Source: Candidatus Pelagibacter sp. (GTDB taxonomy: Bacteria; Pseudomonadota; Alphaproteobacteria; Pelagibacterales; Pelagibacteraceae). Taken from it: a DNA stretch of 52,106 nt. Shown here piece after piece: positions 1 to 8,484 of this stretch. The number at the start of each line of letters is the position of its first letter. Position 1 is the stretch's first letter. The stretch covers positions 1 to 52,106 of the forward strand of contig JAOIXS010000005.1 in assembly GCA_028225715.1 (NCBI GenBank), given 5' to 3'. Under the pieces are notes generated by a model. The model made no database searches. It worked only from the letters and a program-made list of their open reading frames with translations, and was not told the origin of the DNA. Position numbers and translations under genes: made by a program.

Positions 1-1
1 T

Positions 2-100
2 GGTCCAATAGTTTTTATTTCTATGATTTTTTATAGTTTAATATTACTGAATATAGCTAAATCAAAATTTATGAATACAAGAATTAAATTTTTTGACTAA
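2..100 (+). CDS. C-terminus of a membrane protein, cut by the window start
   Basis: An open frame enters from the left edge and ends in TAA at 98-100. It encodes 32 residues: a hydrophobic helix (about residues 3-19) followed by a short basic tail, as at the end of an integral membrane protein. It converges with the DUF6165 gene and overlaps its stop by a few bases, the packing seen throughout this window. The other plus-strand frame that I checked closes by position 36. Too little is present to name a family. Given the glycosyltransferase neighbours, a cell-envelope polysaccharide protein is possible, but that is only inference. Confidence 0.4.
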   Translation, partial: GPIVFISMIFYSLILLNIAKSKFMNTRIKFFD

Positions 101-486
101 TAAACGGTATATTTTTTAATTTCTTTGATCTTAGAACCTGTGAGATTGTTCATTTCTAGTTTTATTTTAGCTCGATCATCATTTAAAAAATGAACGTCTC
201 TTGAAAGTTTTATAAAGTTTTCAGTAAAGTCAGAATTTTTTTCGCACAGTCTTTTGTCATCTTCAATCACCCATAATTTTGCATTAATATCTTTTAGGGA
301 TTGAAAAAGAGTATTAAGTTTTTCATCAGATTTAACATTGTGATCTAATTGATCTTTTAAGATACTGTGCTCTGCATTAATAAATTTTAGTTTTTCAGGA
401 TCTTTAATCTTTCCTTGTTTAATTTCTAATATAGAAATTTTATCTAAAAGCTCTCCTACAGATACTTCAACTAGAATTTTATTCAT
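97..486 (-). CDS. DUF6165 family protein
   Basis: A 129-residue soluble protein, largely charged and helical, opening with MNKILVEVSVGELLDKISIL. This opening and the length match the DUF6165 family, which I know mainly from marine alphaproteobacteria, often beside glycosyltransferase genes. The family has no established biochemical function. Here it is divergent from a GT9 glycosyltransferase with only 32 bp between start codons, so both promoters are compressed into that gap or overlap coding sequence. A role with lipopolysaccharide or glycan synthesis is inferred from context only. No signal peptide or membrane segment is visible. Confidence 0.75.
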   Translation of the reverse strand: MNKILVEVSVGELLDKISILEIKQGKIKDPEKLKFINAEHSILKDQLDHNVKSDEKLNTLFQSLKDINAKLWVIEDDKRLCEKNSDFTENFIKLSRDVHFLNDDRAKIKLEMNNLTGSKIKEIKKYTVY

Positions 487-518
487 AAAAATTTATACTA
501 TGTTAAGTTGTTAGAAAT

Positions 519-1451
519 ATGTCTAATATTTTAATTATCAAACATGGTTCTTTAGGAGATATAGCCCAAGCTTGTGGGGCAATTCAAGATATTTCTGAAA
601 ATCATAAAGATGATCAAATACATTTATTAACAACAAAACCTTATTTTAAATTATTTAAAAAAAACCCAGTTGTTCATAATGTCATTTTAGATAAGCGTCT
701 ATCAAGGTTTAATCTAATTTATCTATATTTATTGATGAAAACTTTAAAAAAACTAAAGATAAAAAAAGTTTATGATTTACAAAACTCATCTAGAACAAAA
801 TTCTATAAGAATATTTTATTTCCAAAAGTAAATTTTAATACTTGGTCTAGTTCAGAAACTACTTTGCCAAGTAATATTTTAAAAGAAGAATTTGATAAAA
901 ATCCTGTTCTAGATAGATTTGATCATCAACTAAAAACTTCTGGAATTAAAACTGAATACACCATGAAACCAAACTTTAGTTGGGCTGTCACTAACATTGA
1001 TAATATTAAACAAGAATTTAATTTAGATAAATATATTGTTTTATTTCCTTTTTGTTCAGCTCATCTAACTCATAAAAAATGGCCTCATTACAATGAACTA
1101 ATAGAGTTAATTAAAAATAAATATGAAGACCAAATTAAAGTAGTAGTAGCCCCTGGGCCCTCTGAAATTGATGATGCAAAAAACATCAATGCTGTTTCAA
1201 TTTTAGATAAAGGTAAAGCTCTAGATATTTCTCAACTAGCAAGTTTGATTAAAGAAAGTTCATTTGTTGTTGCAAATGATACGGGCCCAGCTCACATGAC
1301 TGCTCATCTTGGAGTAAAAGGTTTGACTTTATTTGGTAAGCATACAACAGCTTTTAAAGTTAGTATTGAGCGAGAAAACTTTAAAGCAATACAAGTTGAT
1401 GATTTAGAAAAATTAAGTGCAAGTAAAGTGTTGGAAAAAATATTAATTTAA
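519..1451 (+). CDS. Glycosyltransferase family 9 (heptosyltransferase-like)
   Basis: 310 residues with the two Rossmann-like halves of GT-B family 9 enzymes. The N-terminal KHGSLGDI loop (residues 8-15) and the late NDTGPAHMTAHLG motif (about residue 253) are the hallmark acceptor and nucleotide-sugar binding regions of ADP-heptose:LPS heptosyltransferases. Such enzymes act on the cytoplasmic face of the inner membrane and extend the LPS core. The exact sugar cannot be read from sequence; heptose is the family default. The length is slightly below the usual 320-350. The 3' end overlaps the convergent AbrB-family gene by 9 bp. Confidence 0.85.
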   Translation: MSNILIIKHGSLGDIAQACGAIQDISENHKDDQIHLLTTKPYFKLFKKNPVVHNVILDKRLSRFNLIYLYLLMKTLKKLKIKKVYDLQNSSRTKFYKNILFPKVNFNTWSSSETTLPSNILKEEFDKNPVLDRFDHQLKTSGIKTEYTMKPNFSWAVTNIDNIKQEFNLDKYIVLFPFCSAHLTHKKWPHYNELIELIKNKYEDQIKVVVAPGPSEIDDAKNINAVSILDKGKALDISQLASLIKESSFVVANDTGPAHMTAHLGVKGLTLFGKHTTAFKVSIERENFKAIQVDDLEKLSASKVLEKILI

Positions 1452-2516
1452 TTTCTTACCAATAATTTTCAATATTATAGGAACAGTGAAGAGTATCATT
1501 AGCAATCTAATAATATGATGAAATGCAACAAAGTCTGGATCTAAATCAAAGGCAATTGCTATTACAGCTACCTCATAAATTCCACCAGGACTAAAAGATA
1601 ATATTAATGTTAGAATATTGGTATCAACAAAGAATGTTGCAACATAAGCTGCAAGCAAACCTAGTAACACCAATATAGTTGTGGCAACTATGCTATGAAG
1701 TGAATTGTTAGCTATTTCTTTAACTGTTTTTTCAGCAAACCTACATCCAACTGATGCTCCTAAAATTAAAAGACAAAAATTAATTGATGCATCCGGCAAT
1801 TTGTATGTTGCAATATCAGTCATCTGTAATAACCCACTTGCAAATAATGTTCCTGATAAAAGTGCTGCAGGGATCTTGATTTTATCAAAAACCAAAATAA
1901 AAATTATTGAAGCAATAATTAAAATAAGCAAATTAAAATGATTTTGATTCATGTAATTAAAATCATTTATAATAAGGGTTTCAGTAACTGCGTTATTTAC
2001 AATTATAAAAGGAATGACAGTTATTATAATTATCAATCTAATTAAATGAGAAGTAGCTACTTGAGATAAGTCAGTTTTTTCATTTTCAGCTAAAATCATT
2101 AATGGACCTAAAGCACCCGGTGCTGCAGAAAATATTGAGGCCTTTTCACCATAACTCGCATATTTCTTTAAATATTTTGAAACAATCAAAATACAAATAA
2201 TAATATAGATAAGCATTATTACAGAGGTCCAAATCCAATTGACCATTTGATTAAATAAATTTTGATCAATATAATTTCCAATATGCAATCCAAGAATGAT
2301 TAAAATTAAGCTAAGAGCTAATTTTGGCATTTTAACTTTTAAACCATATAGTGCAGCCATAGATGTGATAATCATTGGACCCAACATCCATGCTAATGGG
2401 ATATTGATATAATCTGCAACAATTGCACTTGGAATAGAAATTAAAATTACTAAAATAAATTTTTTAGAAACAAGTTGCTTTAAATTTTCTTTATCAAAAG
2501 AAATAGGATTAGACAT
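1443..2516 (-). CDS. AbrB-family integral membrane protein (PF05145 type)
   Basis: 357 residues with about ten hydrophobic segments arranged as two similar halves. The proline/glycine-rich PLAWMLGPMI stretch near the N-terminus and SFSPGGIYEVAVIAIAF near residue 305 are typical of the AbrB duplicated membrane family, often mislabelled 'ammonia monooxygenase'. No enzymatic or transport function is firmly established; a transporter or regulator role has been proposed for relatives. Its ATG overlaps the stop of the upstream IclR gene (TAATG on the minus strand), so the two are translationally coupled. Members of this family are often found near TTT transporters, and one lies just across the divergent promoter here. 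Confidence 0.8.
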   Translation of the reverse strand: MSNPISFDKENLKQLVSKKFILVILISIPSAIVADYINIPLAWMLGPMIITSMAALYGLKVKMPKLALSLILIILGLHIGNYIDQNLFNQMVNWIWTSVIMLIYIIICILIVSKYLKKYASYGEKASIFSAAPGALGPLMILAENEKTDLSQVATSHLIRLIIIITVIPFIIVNNAVTETLIINDFNYMNQNHFNLLILIIASIIFILVFDKIKIPAALLSGTLFASGLLQMTDIATYKLPDASINFCLLILGASVGCRFAEKTVKEIANNSLHSIVATTILVLLGLLAAYVATFFVDTNILTLILSFSPGGIYEVAVIAIAFDLDPDFVAFHHIIRLLMILFTVPIILKIIGKKLN

Positions 2517-3214
2517 TATTGGGTTTTTTTTAATTTTTTTTCAATCTTAGTTTTTGAAGATCTTAGAATATTTAAAAAAAAAATTGAATTTTTTTTATTA
2601 AAATTACTTATATGACCAGTTATTGTTAATGCTCCAAGTATTCTATCTTTTTGAGAAAAAATTGGCACTGAAACTGAGGCTATTTCTTTATCACGTTCAC
2701 CAAACGACATTGAATATTCATTTTTTAATATGAATTGTTTATCTTTAATTGGTAAGTTGTTATATGCACATAAAATATGTCCACTCGATCCTTTGTCTAA
2801 AGGTTTTTTGGCACCTATTTCAATTATATGTTTAATAGGTTTATTTGGTTCACTAGTTAACATGCAAATTCTTTGTTCTTTTTGTTTAATAAAAAAACTT
2901 GCAGTTTCATTTGATTTTATGACTATTAAATCAAGTTCATCTTTAATAAGATTTTTAAAACTAAAACTATTGTCATAAATGTCAATTAATCTCCCAATTG
3001 AATTACCAAGTTTTAATTTACCGTTATTAAGTTTTCTTAAGTAACCATAATTTTCTAATGATTTAGATATTCTTGAAATTCTACTTTTATAATTTCCTGT
3101 TATGTTTGAAATTTTAGTCACACTTAAAGTTTCATCCTTTTCGGTAAAACAATTTAATATTTCTAAAGCTTTGTTCACAGCTTCTACACCATTTATTTCT
3201 TTCTTATTTTTCAT
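2516..3214 (-). CDS. IclR-family transcriptional regulator
   Basis: 232 residues. The N-terminal winged helix-turn-helix (about residues 10-65, containing LSVTKISNITGNYKSRISRI) precedes an effector-binding domain with the family's 'SSGHILCAY' and late 'SVSVPIF' strands. IclR proteins bind promoter palindromes and respond to small organic acids or aromatics. The gene is divergent from tctC, so it most likely controls the TctCBA importer and itself. A tandem inverted repeat in the shared gap begins directly upstream of its own start codon. The effector is unknown. The ATG at 3214 is the natural start, as the HTH follows at the normal distance. Confidence 0.9.
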   Translation of the reverse strand: MKNKKEINGVEAVNKALEILNCFTEKDETLSVTKISNITGNYKSRISRISKSLENYGYLRKLNNGKLKLGNSIGRLIDIYDNSFSFKNLIKDELDLIVIKSNETASFFIKQKEQRICMLTSEPNKPIKHIIEIGAKKPLDKGSSGHILCAYNNLPIKDKQFILKNEYSMSFGERDKEIASVSVPIFSQKDRILGALTITGHISNFNKKNSIFFLNILRSSKTKIEKKLKKTQ

Positions 3215-3215
3215 G

Positions 3216-3256
3216 TGTTCTATTTAATAGAGTAGCATGTTCTAACAGGTAGAACA
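3216..3256. promoter_or_regulatory. Tandem operator-like inverted repeats between the IclR gene and tctC
   Basis: The perfect repeat TGTTCTA-N5-TAGAACA occupies 3238-3256. An imperfect copy, TGTTCTA-N5-TAGAGTA, occupies 3216-3234 with 5 of 7 bases in the right arm conserved. The centres are 22 bp apart, about two helical turns, so two dimers would sit on the same face of the DNA. The block lies immediately upstream of the IclR start codon and about 75 bp before tctC, which fits autoregulation plus control of the transporter. Binding by this IclR protein is inferred from position. Confidence 0.6.
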
Positions 3257-3330
3257 AATTATTTCAATTAGTTGACTAATATATTTAAAATCAATTATCT
3301 ATCCTAAATTAACTAAATAGAGGGAAAATA

Positions 3331-4311
3331 ATGACAAACATTAAAAAAATAGTTTCAGTATTATTCTCAGCAATTCTATTATTCTCTGCAACAGCAACAA
3401 ATTCAATCGCAATGGATAAAATCCATTTCGTAATTGGTGGTGGTGCTGGTGGTGGATGGGATGGAACTGCTAGAGGTACTGGAGAAGCTTTAACAAAATC
3501 AGGAATGTTAAAAAGTGCATCATTTGAAAATATGTCAGGTGGTGGTGGTGGAAAAGCTTTAGCTTTCATGATTAATACTCAACCTAAAAATACAATTTTA
3601 GTACAATCTACACCGCTAGTTTTAAGATCTATTACTAGACACGAAGGTTATGTTACAGGATCTGGAGTTTTATCTTATAAAGATGTTACACCGATCGCTG
3701 GTGTAATTGGTGACTACGGTGCGATTGCAGTTGCAAAAGACTCACCTTACAAAAACTTTAAAGATGTAGTTGATGCATATAAAAAGAATCCAAGCTCTAT
3801 CAAAATGGCTGGTGGATCAGTAAGAGGAAGTATGGACCATTTAATTGGTGCTTTAGCTTTCCAAGCTGCTGGTGCTAATCCAAATGATGTTGCTTACATT
3901 CCTTATGATGCTGGTGGAAAAGCGTTAGCTGGACTTTTATCTGGAGAAACTCAAATTATCTCTACAGGTTTAGGTGAACTTATGGGTGCAAGAGACCAAG
4001 TAAGAATTATTGGTATCACTGCTCCTTCAAGAGTAGCTGATGCACCGGATGCACCAACTCTAAAAGAACAAGGATATGATGTTCAGTTCGTAAACTGGAG
4101 AGGATTTTTTGGACCTCCAAATATGAGCAACAAAGATAAAAAAGCTTTATCTGCAATGTTAGGTAAAGTTATGAAAACTCCTGAATGGGAAGCTGTTAGA
4201 AAAAGAAATGCTTGGGTTAATATTTATAACTCAGATAAGGATTTTGTTAAATTCTTAGACGCACAAACTGTAGAAATGACAGCTCTTATGAAGAAATTGG
4301 GAGTTATATAA
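3331..4311 (+). CDS. Tripartite tricarboxylate transporter substrate-binding protein (TctC family)
   Basis: 326 residues with a cleavable signal peptide (residues 1 to about 27, ending near SIA-M). The glycine-rich GGGAGGGWDGTARGTGEAL segment follows, which binds the carboxylate in TctC/BugD-type receptors. The mature periplasmic protein should capture an organic acid and deliver it to TctA/TctB; the ligand cannot be predicted reliably. A GAGGGA Shine-Dalgarno stands about 6 bases before the ATG. It is the first gene of a tctC-tctB-tctA operon opposite the IclR regulator. Two small hairpins follow its stop codon, which may favour high receptor expression over the permease. Confidence 0.9.
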   Translation: MTNIKKIVSVLFSAILLFSATATNSIAMDKIHFVIGGGAGGGWDGTARGTGEALTKSGMLKSASFENMSGGGGGKALAFMINTQPKNTILVQSTPLVLRSITRHEGYVTGSGVLSYKDVTPIAGVIGDYGAIAVAKDSPYKNFKDVVDAYKKNPSSIKMAGGSVRGSMDHLIGALAFQAAGANPNDVAYIPYDAGGKALAGLLSGETQIISTGLGELMGARDQVRIIGITAPSRVADAPDAPTLKEQGYDVQFVNWRGFFGPPNMSNKDKKALSAMLGKVMKTPEWEAVRKRNAWVNIYNSDKDFVKFLDAQTVEMTALMKKLGVI

Positions 4312-4334
4312 TCCTTTAGGATTATTTAAAAATT

Positions 4335-4382
4335 AGAGCAGTGAATATAAATACTACTAAAATTATATCACTGCTCTTTTTT
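4335..4382 (+). terminator. Hairpin plus T-tract overlapping the tctB start (attenuator-like)
   Basis: AGAGCAGTGA (4335-4344) pairs perfectly with TCACTGCTCT (4368-4377). After a bulged A, TATAA (4346-4350) can pair with TTATA (4363-4367). A run of six T (4377-4382) follows directly, giving the form of an intrinsic terminator. The GTG start codon of tctB (4341-4343) is inside the 5' arm. A smaller hairpin (ATAATCC-TTTA-GGATTAT, 4308-4325) sits just upstream at the tctC stop. Partial termination or start-codon occlusion would lower permease output relative to the receptor; this is inference. Confidence 0.6.
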
Positions 4383-4811
4383 ATTTTCTCAGCATTTTAT
4401 TTATATATCGCATATCAAATTCAAGTTTTTTCATTTGATGAAAACGCCCCTTTTAATGCCAGAACGTTTCCAATTTATTTAGGTTATGCTGGTTTATTTT
4501 TTTCTGGTTTAAAAATTATTTTACCAGAGCGTAATACCATTAAAGTTGATCACAAAAATTTAGAGTATAAGAAAACAGCTATACTAGTGATTATAGCAAT
4601 TATTTATGGAGCAACTATATTAAAGATAGGTTATTTTTTAACAACCTCTCTATTTCTAGCATCCTCTTATTATGCGTTAGGCGAGAGAAGGTGGAAATTA
4701 ATATTTTTACTCTCTTTCCCTTTTGTGGGTGCTTTTATGTACCTTTTACATGGAGTACTTGAAATTTATTTAAGAGATCCATTTTTAAAACTAATTGGAG
4801 TTATGGGATGA
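4341..4811 (+). CDS. Tripartite tricarboxylate transporter small membrane subunit (TctB family)
   Basis: 156 residues with four hydrophobic helices (about 8-27, 44-62, 78-105 and 118-145), the usual TctB layout and length. It pairs with TctA in the inner membrane to make the permease. The GTG start is chosen because the first helix begins a few residues later and no ATG precedes it in frame after the stop at 4317-4319. No clear Shine-Dalgarno is visible, and the start lies in a hairpin stem. The stop overlaps the tctA start by 4 bp (ATGA), so translation of the two permease subunits is coupled. Confidence 0.85.
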   Translation: MNINTTKIISLLFFIFSAFYLYIAYQIQVFSFDENAPFNARTFPIYLGYAGLFFSGLKIILPERNTIKVDHKNLEYKKTAILVIIAIIYGATILKIGYFLTTSLFLASSYYALGERRWKLIFLLSFPFVGAFMYLLHGVLEIYLRDPFLKLIGVMG

Positions 4812-6310
4812 TTGAAGGAATTTTAATTGGTTTAAAAACAGCTCTTACATTTCAAAACATATTTATGGTTATGATTGGTTGTTTTTTTGGAACCATCATT
4901 GGAATGCTACCTGGACTTGGACCAATGACGGCAATTGCATTAATGATACCTATTACTTATGGTTTTGATCCAGCTACTGGATTAATTTTAATGGCAGGTG
5001 TTTATTACGGTGCAGTATTTGGTGGATCAACTTCATCAATTTTATTAAATGCTCCAGGTGTTCCTGGAACTGTTGCAACATCATTTGATGGATATCCAAT
5101 GGCTCAACAAGGTAAAGCTGGAAAAGCTTTAGCGATTGCTGCTTGGAGTTCTTTTGCAGGTGGAACACTTGCTTCAATTTATTTATTATTCCTTGCACCA
5201 AGTTTATCTAAAGTAAGTTTATCCTTTAGATCACCAGATTATTTTGCTTTAATGATTTTGGGATTAACTGCAATTGCAGCTTTTTCATCAAAGGGACAAT
5301 TTTTAAAAGCAATGATGATGGTTGTATTAGGCTTAATGCTAGCGTCAGTTGGGCAAGATTCATTGTCTGATATTACAAGATTTACTTTTAATAATATGAA
5401 TTTATCCGATGGTATAAGTTTTGTTTTAGTTGTGATGGCAACTTTTGCTATGAGTGAAGCCTTAACAATTATTTTAAAACGAAATGATCCATCCGCTGTT
5501 GCCAAACAAGTTTCATTAACAGAACTTGGTTCAATTAAGATTAATAAAGAAGAGAGAGGTAAAATGTTAAAAGCTATTCCTCGAAACTCTGTTATTGGTT
5601 TTTTAATTGGAGTTTTACCAGGAGCTGGAGCAACTATTGCATCATTTTTAGCCTATGGAATGGAAAGAAATTTTGTTAGCGATGAAGAAAAAGAAAAATT
5701 TGGTAAAGGTAGTGTTCATGGTTTAACTGCACCAGAAACCGCAAACAATGCAGCATGTTCTGGAGCATTTGTTCCTTTATTAACTTTAGGAATACCTGGA
5801 AGTGGAACTACTGCTGTAATGCTTGGGGCTTTATTAGGATTTGGAATTCAACCAGGACCTAGACTTTATATAACTAATCCTGAAATTTTTTGGTCAGTTA
5901 TTATGTCTATGTATATTGGAATGGTAGTGTTACTTATTCTAAACTTGCCCTTAATACCTTACATAGCAAGAATACTTGCAGTTCCTAAAAACTATTTAAT
6001 TCCACTTATTTTATTTTTTTCAATTACAGGAATTTATGTAATGTCATTTAATAATTTTGATATTTATTTAATGATTGGAATTGCAGTTGTTGCAACGTTT
6101 ATGCGCTTATACGATTTTCCAATGCCACCACTCATATTAGCCTTTGTTCTTGGTGGATTAATGGAAGAAAATTTAAGAAGATCTTTATTAATAAGTGATG
6201 GTTCGTGGACTTTTTTATGGGACAGACCTCTTACCGCTATAATAATAGGATTTACAATTCTAATTGTTGGTTGGCAAATTTATAAAACAATTAAGAATAA
6301 AAAGATTTAG
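4808..6310 (+). CDS. Tripartite tricarboxylate transporter large permease (TctA family)
   Basis: 500 residues, about 11-12 membrane helices and the family's usual length. The diagnostic GMLPGLGPMTAIALMIP stretch (near residue 33) and the repeated 'GVLPGAGATIASFLAYG' (near 264) are the two pseudo-symmetric TctA signature loops. It forms the transport channel, driven by an ion gradient, and receives substrate from TctC. It is the third gene of the operon and overlaps tctB by 4 bp. Its 3' end overlaps the convergent GT4 gene by 4 bp. The substrate is probably a di- or tricarboxylate or a related acid, which the sequence cannot settle. Confidence 0.92.
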   Translation: MIEGILIGLKTALTFQNIFMVMIGCFFGTIIGMLPGLGPMTAIALMIPITYGFDPATGLILMAGVYYGAVFGGSTSSILLNAPGVPGTVATSFDGYPMAQQGKAGKALAIAAWSSFAGGTLASIYLLFLAPSLSKVSLSFRSPDYFALMILGLTAIAAFSSKGQFLKAMMMVVLGLMLASVGQDSLSDITRFTFNNMNLSDGISFVLVVMATFAMSEALTIILKRNDPSAVAKQVSLTELGSIKINKEERGKMLKAIPRNSVIGFLIGVLPGAGATIASFLAYGMERNFVSDEEKEKFGKGSVHGLTAPETANNAACSGAFVPLLTLGIPGSGTTAVMLGALLGFGIQPGPRLYITNPEIFWSVIMSMYIGMVVLLILNLPLIPYIARILAVPKNYLIPLILFFSITGIYVMSFNNFDIYLMIGIAVVATFMRLYDFPMPPLILAFVLGGLMEENLRRSLLISDGSWTFLWDRPLTAIIIGFTILIVGWQIYKTIKNKKI

Positions 6311-7389
6311 TTTAGAATTTTTTTATATTCTTCAATAATCGTACTCCACTTAAATTTAGCAGAATTTTCTTTGGCAGTTTTTCCATATTCATGAAATTTA
6401 TTATTTTGTAACATTAAATTAATTGATGAATAAACCTCATCCAGTTCATTACCATCACAGATCAAACCAGTTTTCTCATGTTCAATTGCATCAGCTGCAC
6501 CTCCATCTTTTCCACCAAGAGAGGGCAATCCATATTGTGCAGCCTCAACATAAGCAATACCAAATCCTTCAACAGATTTTTTATGAACAATGGATGGCAT
6601 GACAAAAACATTAGATTTTGCAACTAGTGCATTTTTCAGTTCATTTGATATATCTTTAAAGAACATTACTTGTGGCTGAAGTCCTAATTCAGCTACTAAT
6701 TTTTTAATATTTTCTTCCTCATCTCCATAACCTACGCAAATATAGATAATACTTGGGTAGATTTGTTTTAAATTTCTAAGAGCCATGATTACCTTTTCAT
6801 GATTTTTTCTTTTATCAAATCTAGAGACAGTAATTAATCTGGGTGATTTGTGTTTTAATAAGCTCTCTACTTTATCTAAAGTTTTTTTATTTAACTCTTC
6901 AACAGGATCAACACCCGGGTTAATAACTATAATTTTATCTTGCTGAACACCTAATGAAATAGCTAAATTTTTAGTATATTCAGAATTGGCAACAATAGTT
7001 TCAACATTATCTAAAACCTCTAATACTCTTTTATTAAGAGAGGTGCCTTTTTCATGATTAATTTCTTTACCATGAATCAAGCATATCTTTTTTTTATTCG
7101 TTTTAAGATGTTCTAAACTTTTCCAGTGATCAGCAATAATGCCATCAATTTTATTTTCCTTAATAAACTCATTAATCAATTGAGCTTTTCTATATTTTCT
7201 AAGAAGTTTTACTCCACCAACACGTTCTATTGAAAAAGAAACTTCCTCATCAAATAACTTATGGTTTTCATGATAATCAGCAAACACTTTTATCATGCAG
7301 TGTTTTGAAAGTTCATTCGCTAACCCCCACATTAAATTTTGCATACCACCTACTTCTGGAGGAAATGTTTTTGTAACTATTAAGTGCAT
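6307..7389 (-). CDS. Glycosyltransferase family 4
   Basis: 360 residues of GT-B fold. The N-terminal KTFPPEVGGMQNLMWGLA loop (residues 7-24) is the acceptor-side glycine-rich motif of GT4. The C-terminal half has the EGFGIAYVEAAQYGLP segment, the E-x7-E donor-binding motif. It should move a sugar from a nucleotide donor to a lipid or polysaccharide acceptor at the inner membrane; sugar and acceptor are unknown. It resembles PimA/PimB-like mannosyltransferases in its opening loop. Its ATG abuts the stop of the redoxin gene upstream (1-bp overlap), so the two are probably co-transcribed despite unrelated roles. Confidence 0.85.
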   Translation of the reverse strand: MHLIVTKTFPPEVGGMQNLMWGLANELSKHCMIKVFADYHENHKLFDEEVSFSIERVGGVKLLRKYRKAQLINEFIKENKIDGIIADHWKSLEHLKTNKKKICLIHGKEINHEKGTSLNKRVLEVLDNVETIVANSEYTKNLAISLGVQQDKIIVINPGVDPVEELNKKTLDKVESLLKHKSPRLITVSRFDKRKNHEKVIMALRNLKQIYPSIIYICVGYGDEEENIKKLVAELGLQPQVMFFKDISNELKNALVAKSNVFVMPSIVHKKSVEGFGIAYVEAAQYGLPSLGGKDGGAADAIEHEKTGLICDGNELDEVYSSINLMLQNNKFHEYGKTAKENSAKFKWSTIIEEYKKILN

Positions 7390-7943
7390 TAATTATTTAA
7401 CCATTTAATACCGCAGCCAACACTTGGAATTTGCGTTTCAGGACCTTTACCGGTCTCAGTTATTTGTTTCATTGCAAAAAATAGATCACTATCACCAGCT
7501 CTTACTGGTTTTAAATTATCTAATTCTCTTATTCGACCTCTATATTGTAATTCTAAATTATTATTGTATCCAAAAAAATCAGGCGTGCACACTGCATCAT
7601 AACTTTTTGCAACATTTTGAGTTTCATCAAAAAGATAAGGAAAATTAAACTGATGTTTTTTAGCAAATTCAATCATATTTTCAAAACTATCTTCAGGATA
7701 ATTTATTGGATCATTTGCTGAGATAGCTACAGCCTTTACTCCAAACTTTTCTAAATTTTTACAATCTTCGACAATGTCTTTTATAACTGCTTTTACGTAA
7801 GGGCAGTGGTTACAAATAAATATAACCAAAGTTCCATTTGCACCTATAACGTCATTTAATTTAATAATTTCGTTATCAGTAGACTTTAATTCAAAGCTTT
7901 TAGCAGCTTGTCCGAAATCACATATTGGAGTTTTTAACGGCAT
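7389..7943 (-). CDS. Thioredoxin-fold redoxin (AhpC/TSA-like)
   Basis: 184 residues with a thioredoxin fold. The active-site region is FICNHCPYVKAV, with cysteines at 44 and 47 and a cis-proline region further on (VCTPDFFGY). This CNHCPY form is typical of a bacterial group annotated as thioredoxin family protein or peroxiredoxin-like. There is no signal peptide, so it should act in the cytoplasm. Likely roles are peroxide reduction or thiol exchange; the partner is unknown. It is divergent from the gamma carbonic anhydrase gene with 20 bp between start codons and sits upstream of the GT4 gene. Confidence 0.8.
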   Translation of the reverse strand: MPLKTPICDFGQAAKSFELKSTDNEIIKLNDVIGANGTLVIFICNHCPYVKAVIKDIVEDCKNLEKFGVKAVAISANDPINYPEDSFENMIEFAKKHQFNFPYLFDETQNVAKSYDAVCTPDFFGYNNNLELQYRGRIRELDNLKPVRAGDSDLFFAMKQITETGKGPETQIPSVGCGIKWLNN

Positions 7944-7963
7944 GTTATAATAATATATAAGTT

Positions 7964-8476
7964 ATGTTTTATGATTTGGAAGATAAAAAAGTTAAAAATT
8001 TAGGGGATAATTGGTCTGCATCTAACGCATCTATCATTGGTGATGTTACTTTAGAAAAAAATACAAGTATTTGGTTTAATGTTACCTTAAGAGGTGATGT
8101 TGAAAATATTCATGTAGGTGAAGGTTCAAATGTTCAAGATGGCAGTGTATTGCACACTGATCCTGGTTACCCATTAAAAATCGGTAAAAATGTTACTATT
8201 GGGCATTTAGTTATGCTTCATGGATGCACCATTGAAGACAATTCTTTAATTGGAATTGGTGCTGTAATTTTAAATGGAGCAAAGATTGGAAAAAATTGTA
8301 TAATTGGTGCAAATACACTGGTGACTGAAAATAAAGTCATCCCTGATAATTCTTTAGTTGTTGGATCCCCTGGTAAAATTGTAAGACAAGTATCAACTGA
8401 AGAGGTAAAGTTAATTACTGAAAATGCTATTCATTACCAAGATAATTGGAAAAAATATTCTAAATCAGTATTTTAA
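7964..8476 (+). CDS. Gamma-class carbonic anhydrase family protein
   Basis: 170 residues forming a left-handed beta-helix of hexapeptide repeats. Three histidines in the expected places (VLHTDPG, TIGHLV and MLHGCT, residues about 64-88) match the metal ligands of gamma carbonic anhydrases such as Cam and the YrdA/PaaY group. Many of these homologues show little or no carbonic anhydrase activity, so CO2/bicarbonate conversion is plausible but not certain. A trimer with metal sites at the interfaces is the family norm. The next gene starts 8 bp downstream, so the two are probably one transcript. Confidence 0.85.
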   Translation: MFYDLEDKKVKNLGDNWSASNASIIGDVTLEKNTSIWFNVTLRGDVENIHVGEGSNVQDGSVLHTDPGYPLKIGKNVTIGHLVMLHGCTIEDNSLIGIGAVILNGAKIGKNCIIGANTLVTENKVIPDNSLVVGSPGKIVRQVSTEEVKLITENAIHYQDNWKKYSKSVF

Positions 8477-8484
8477 AAAACGAA

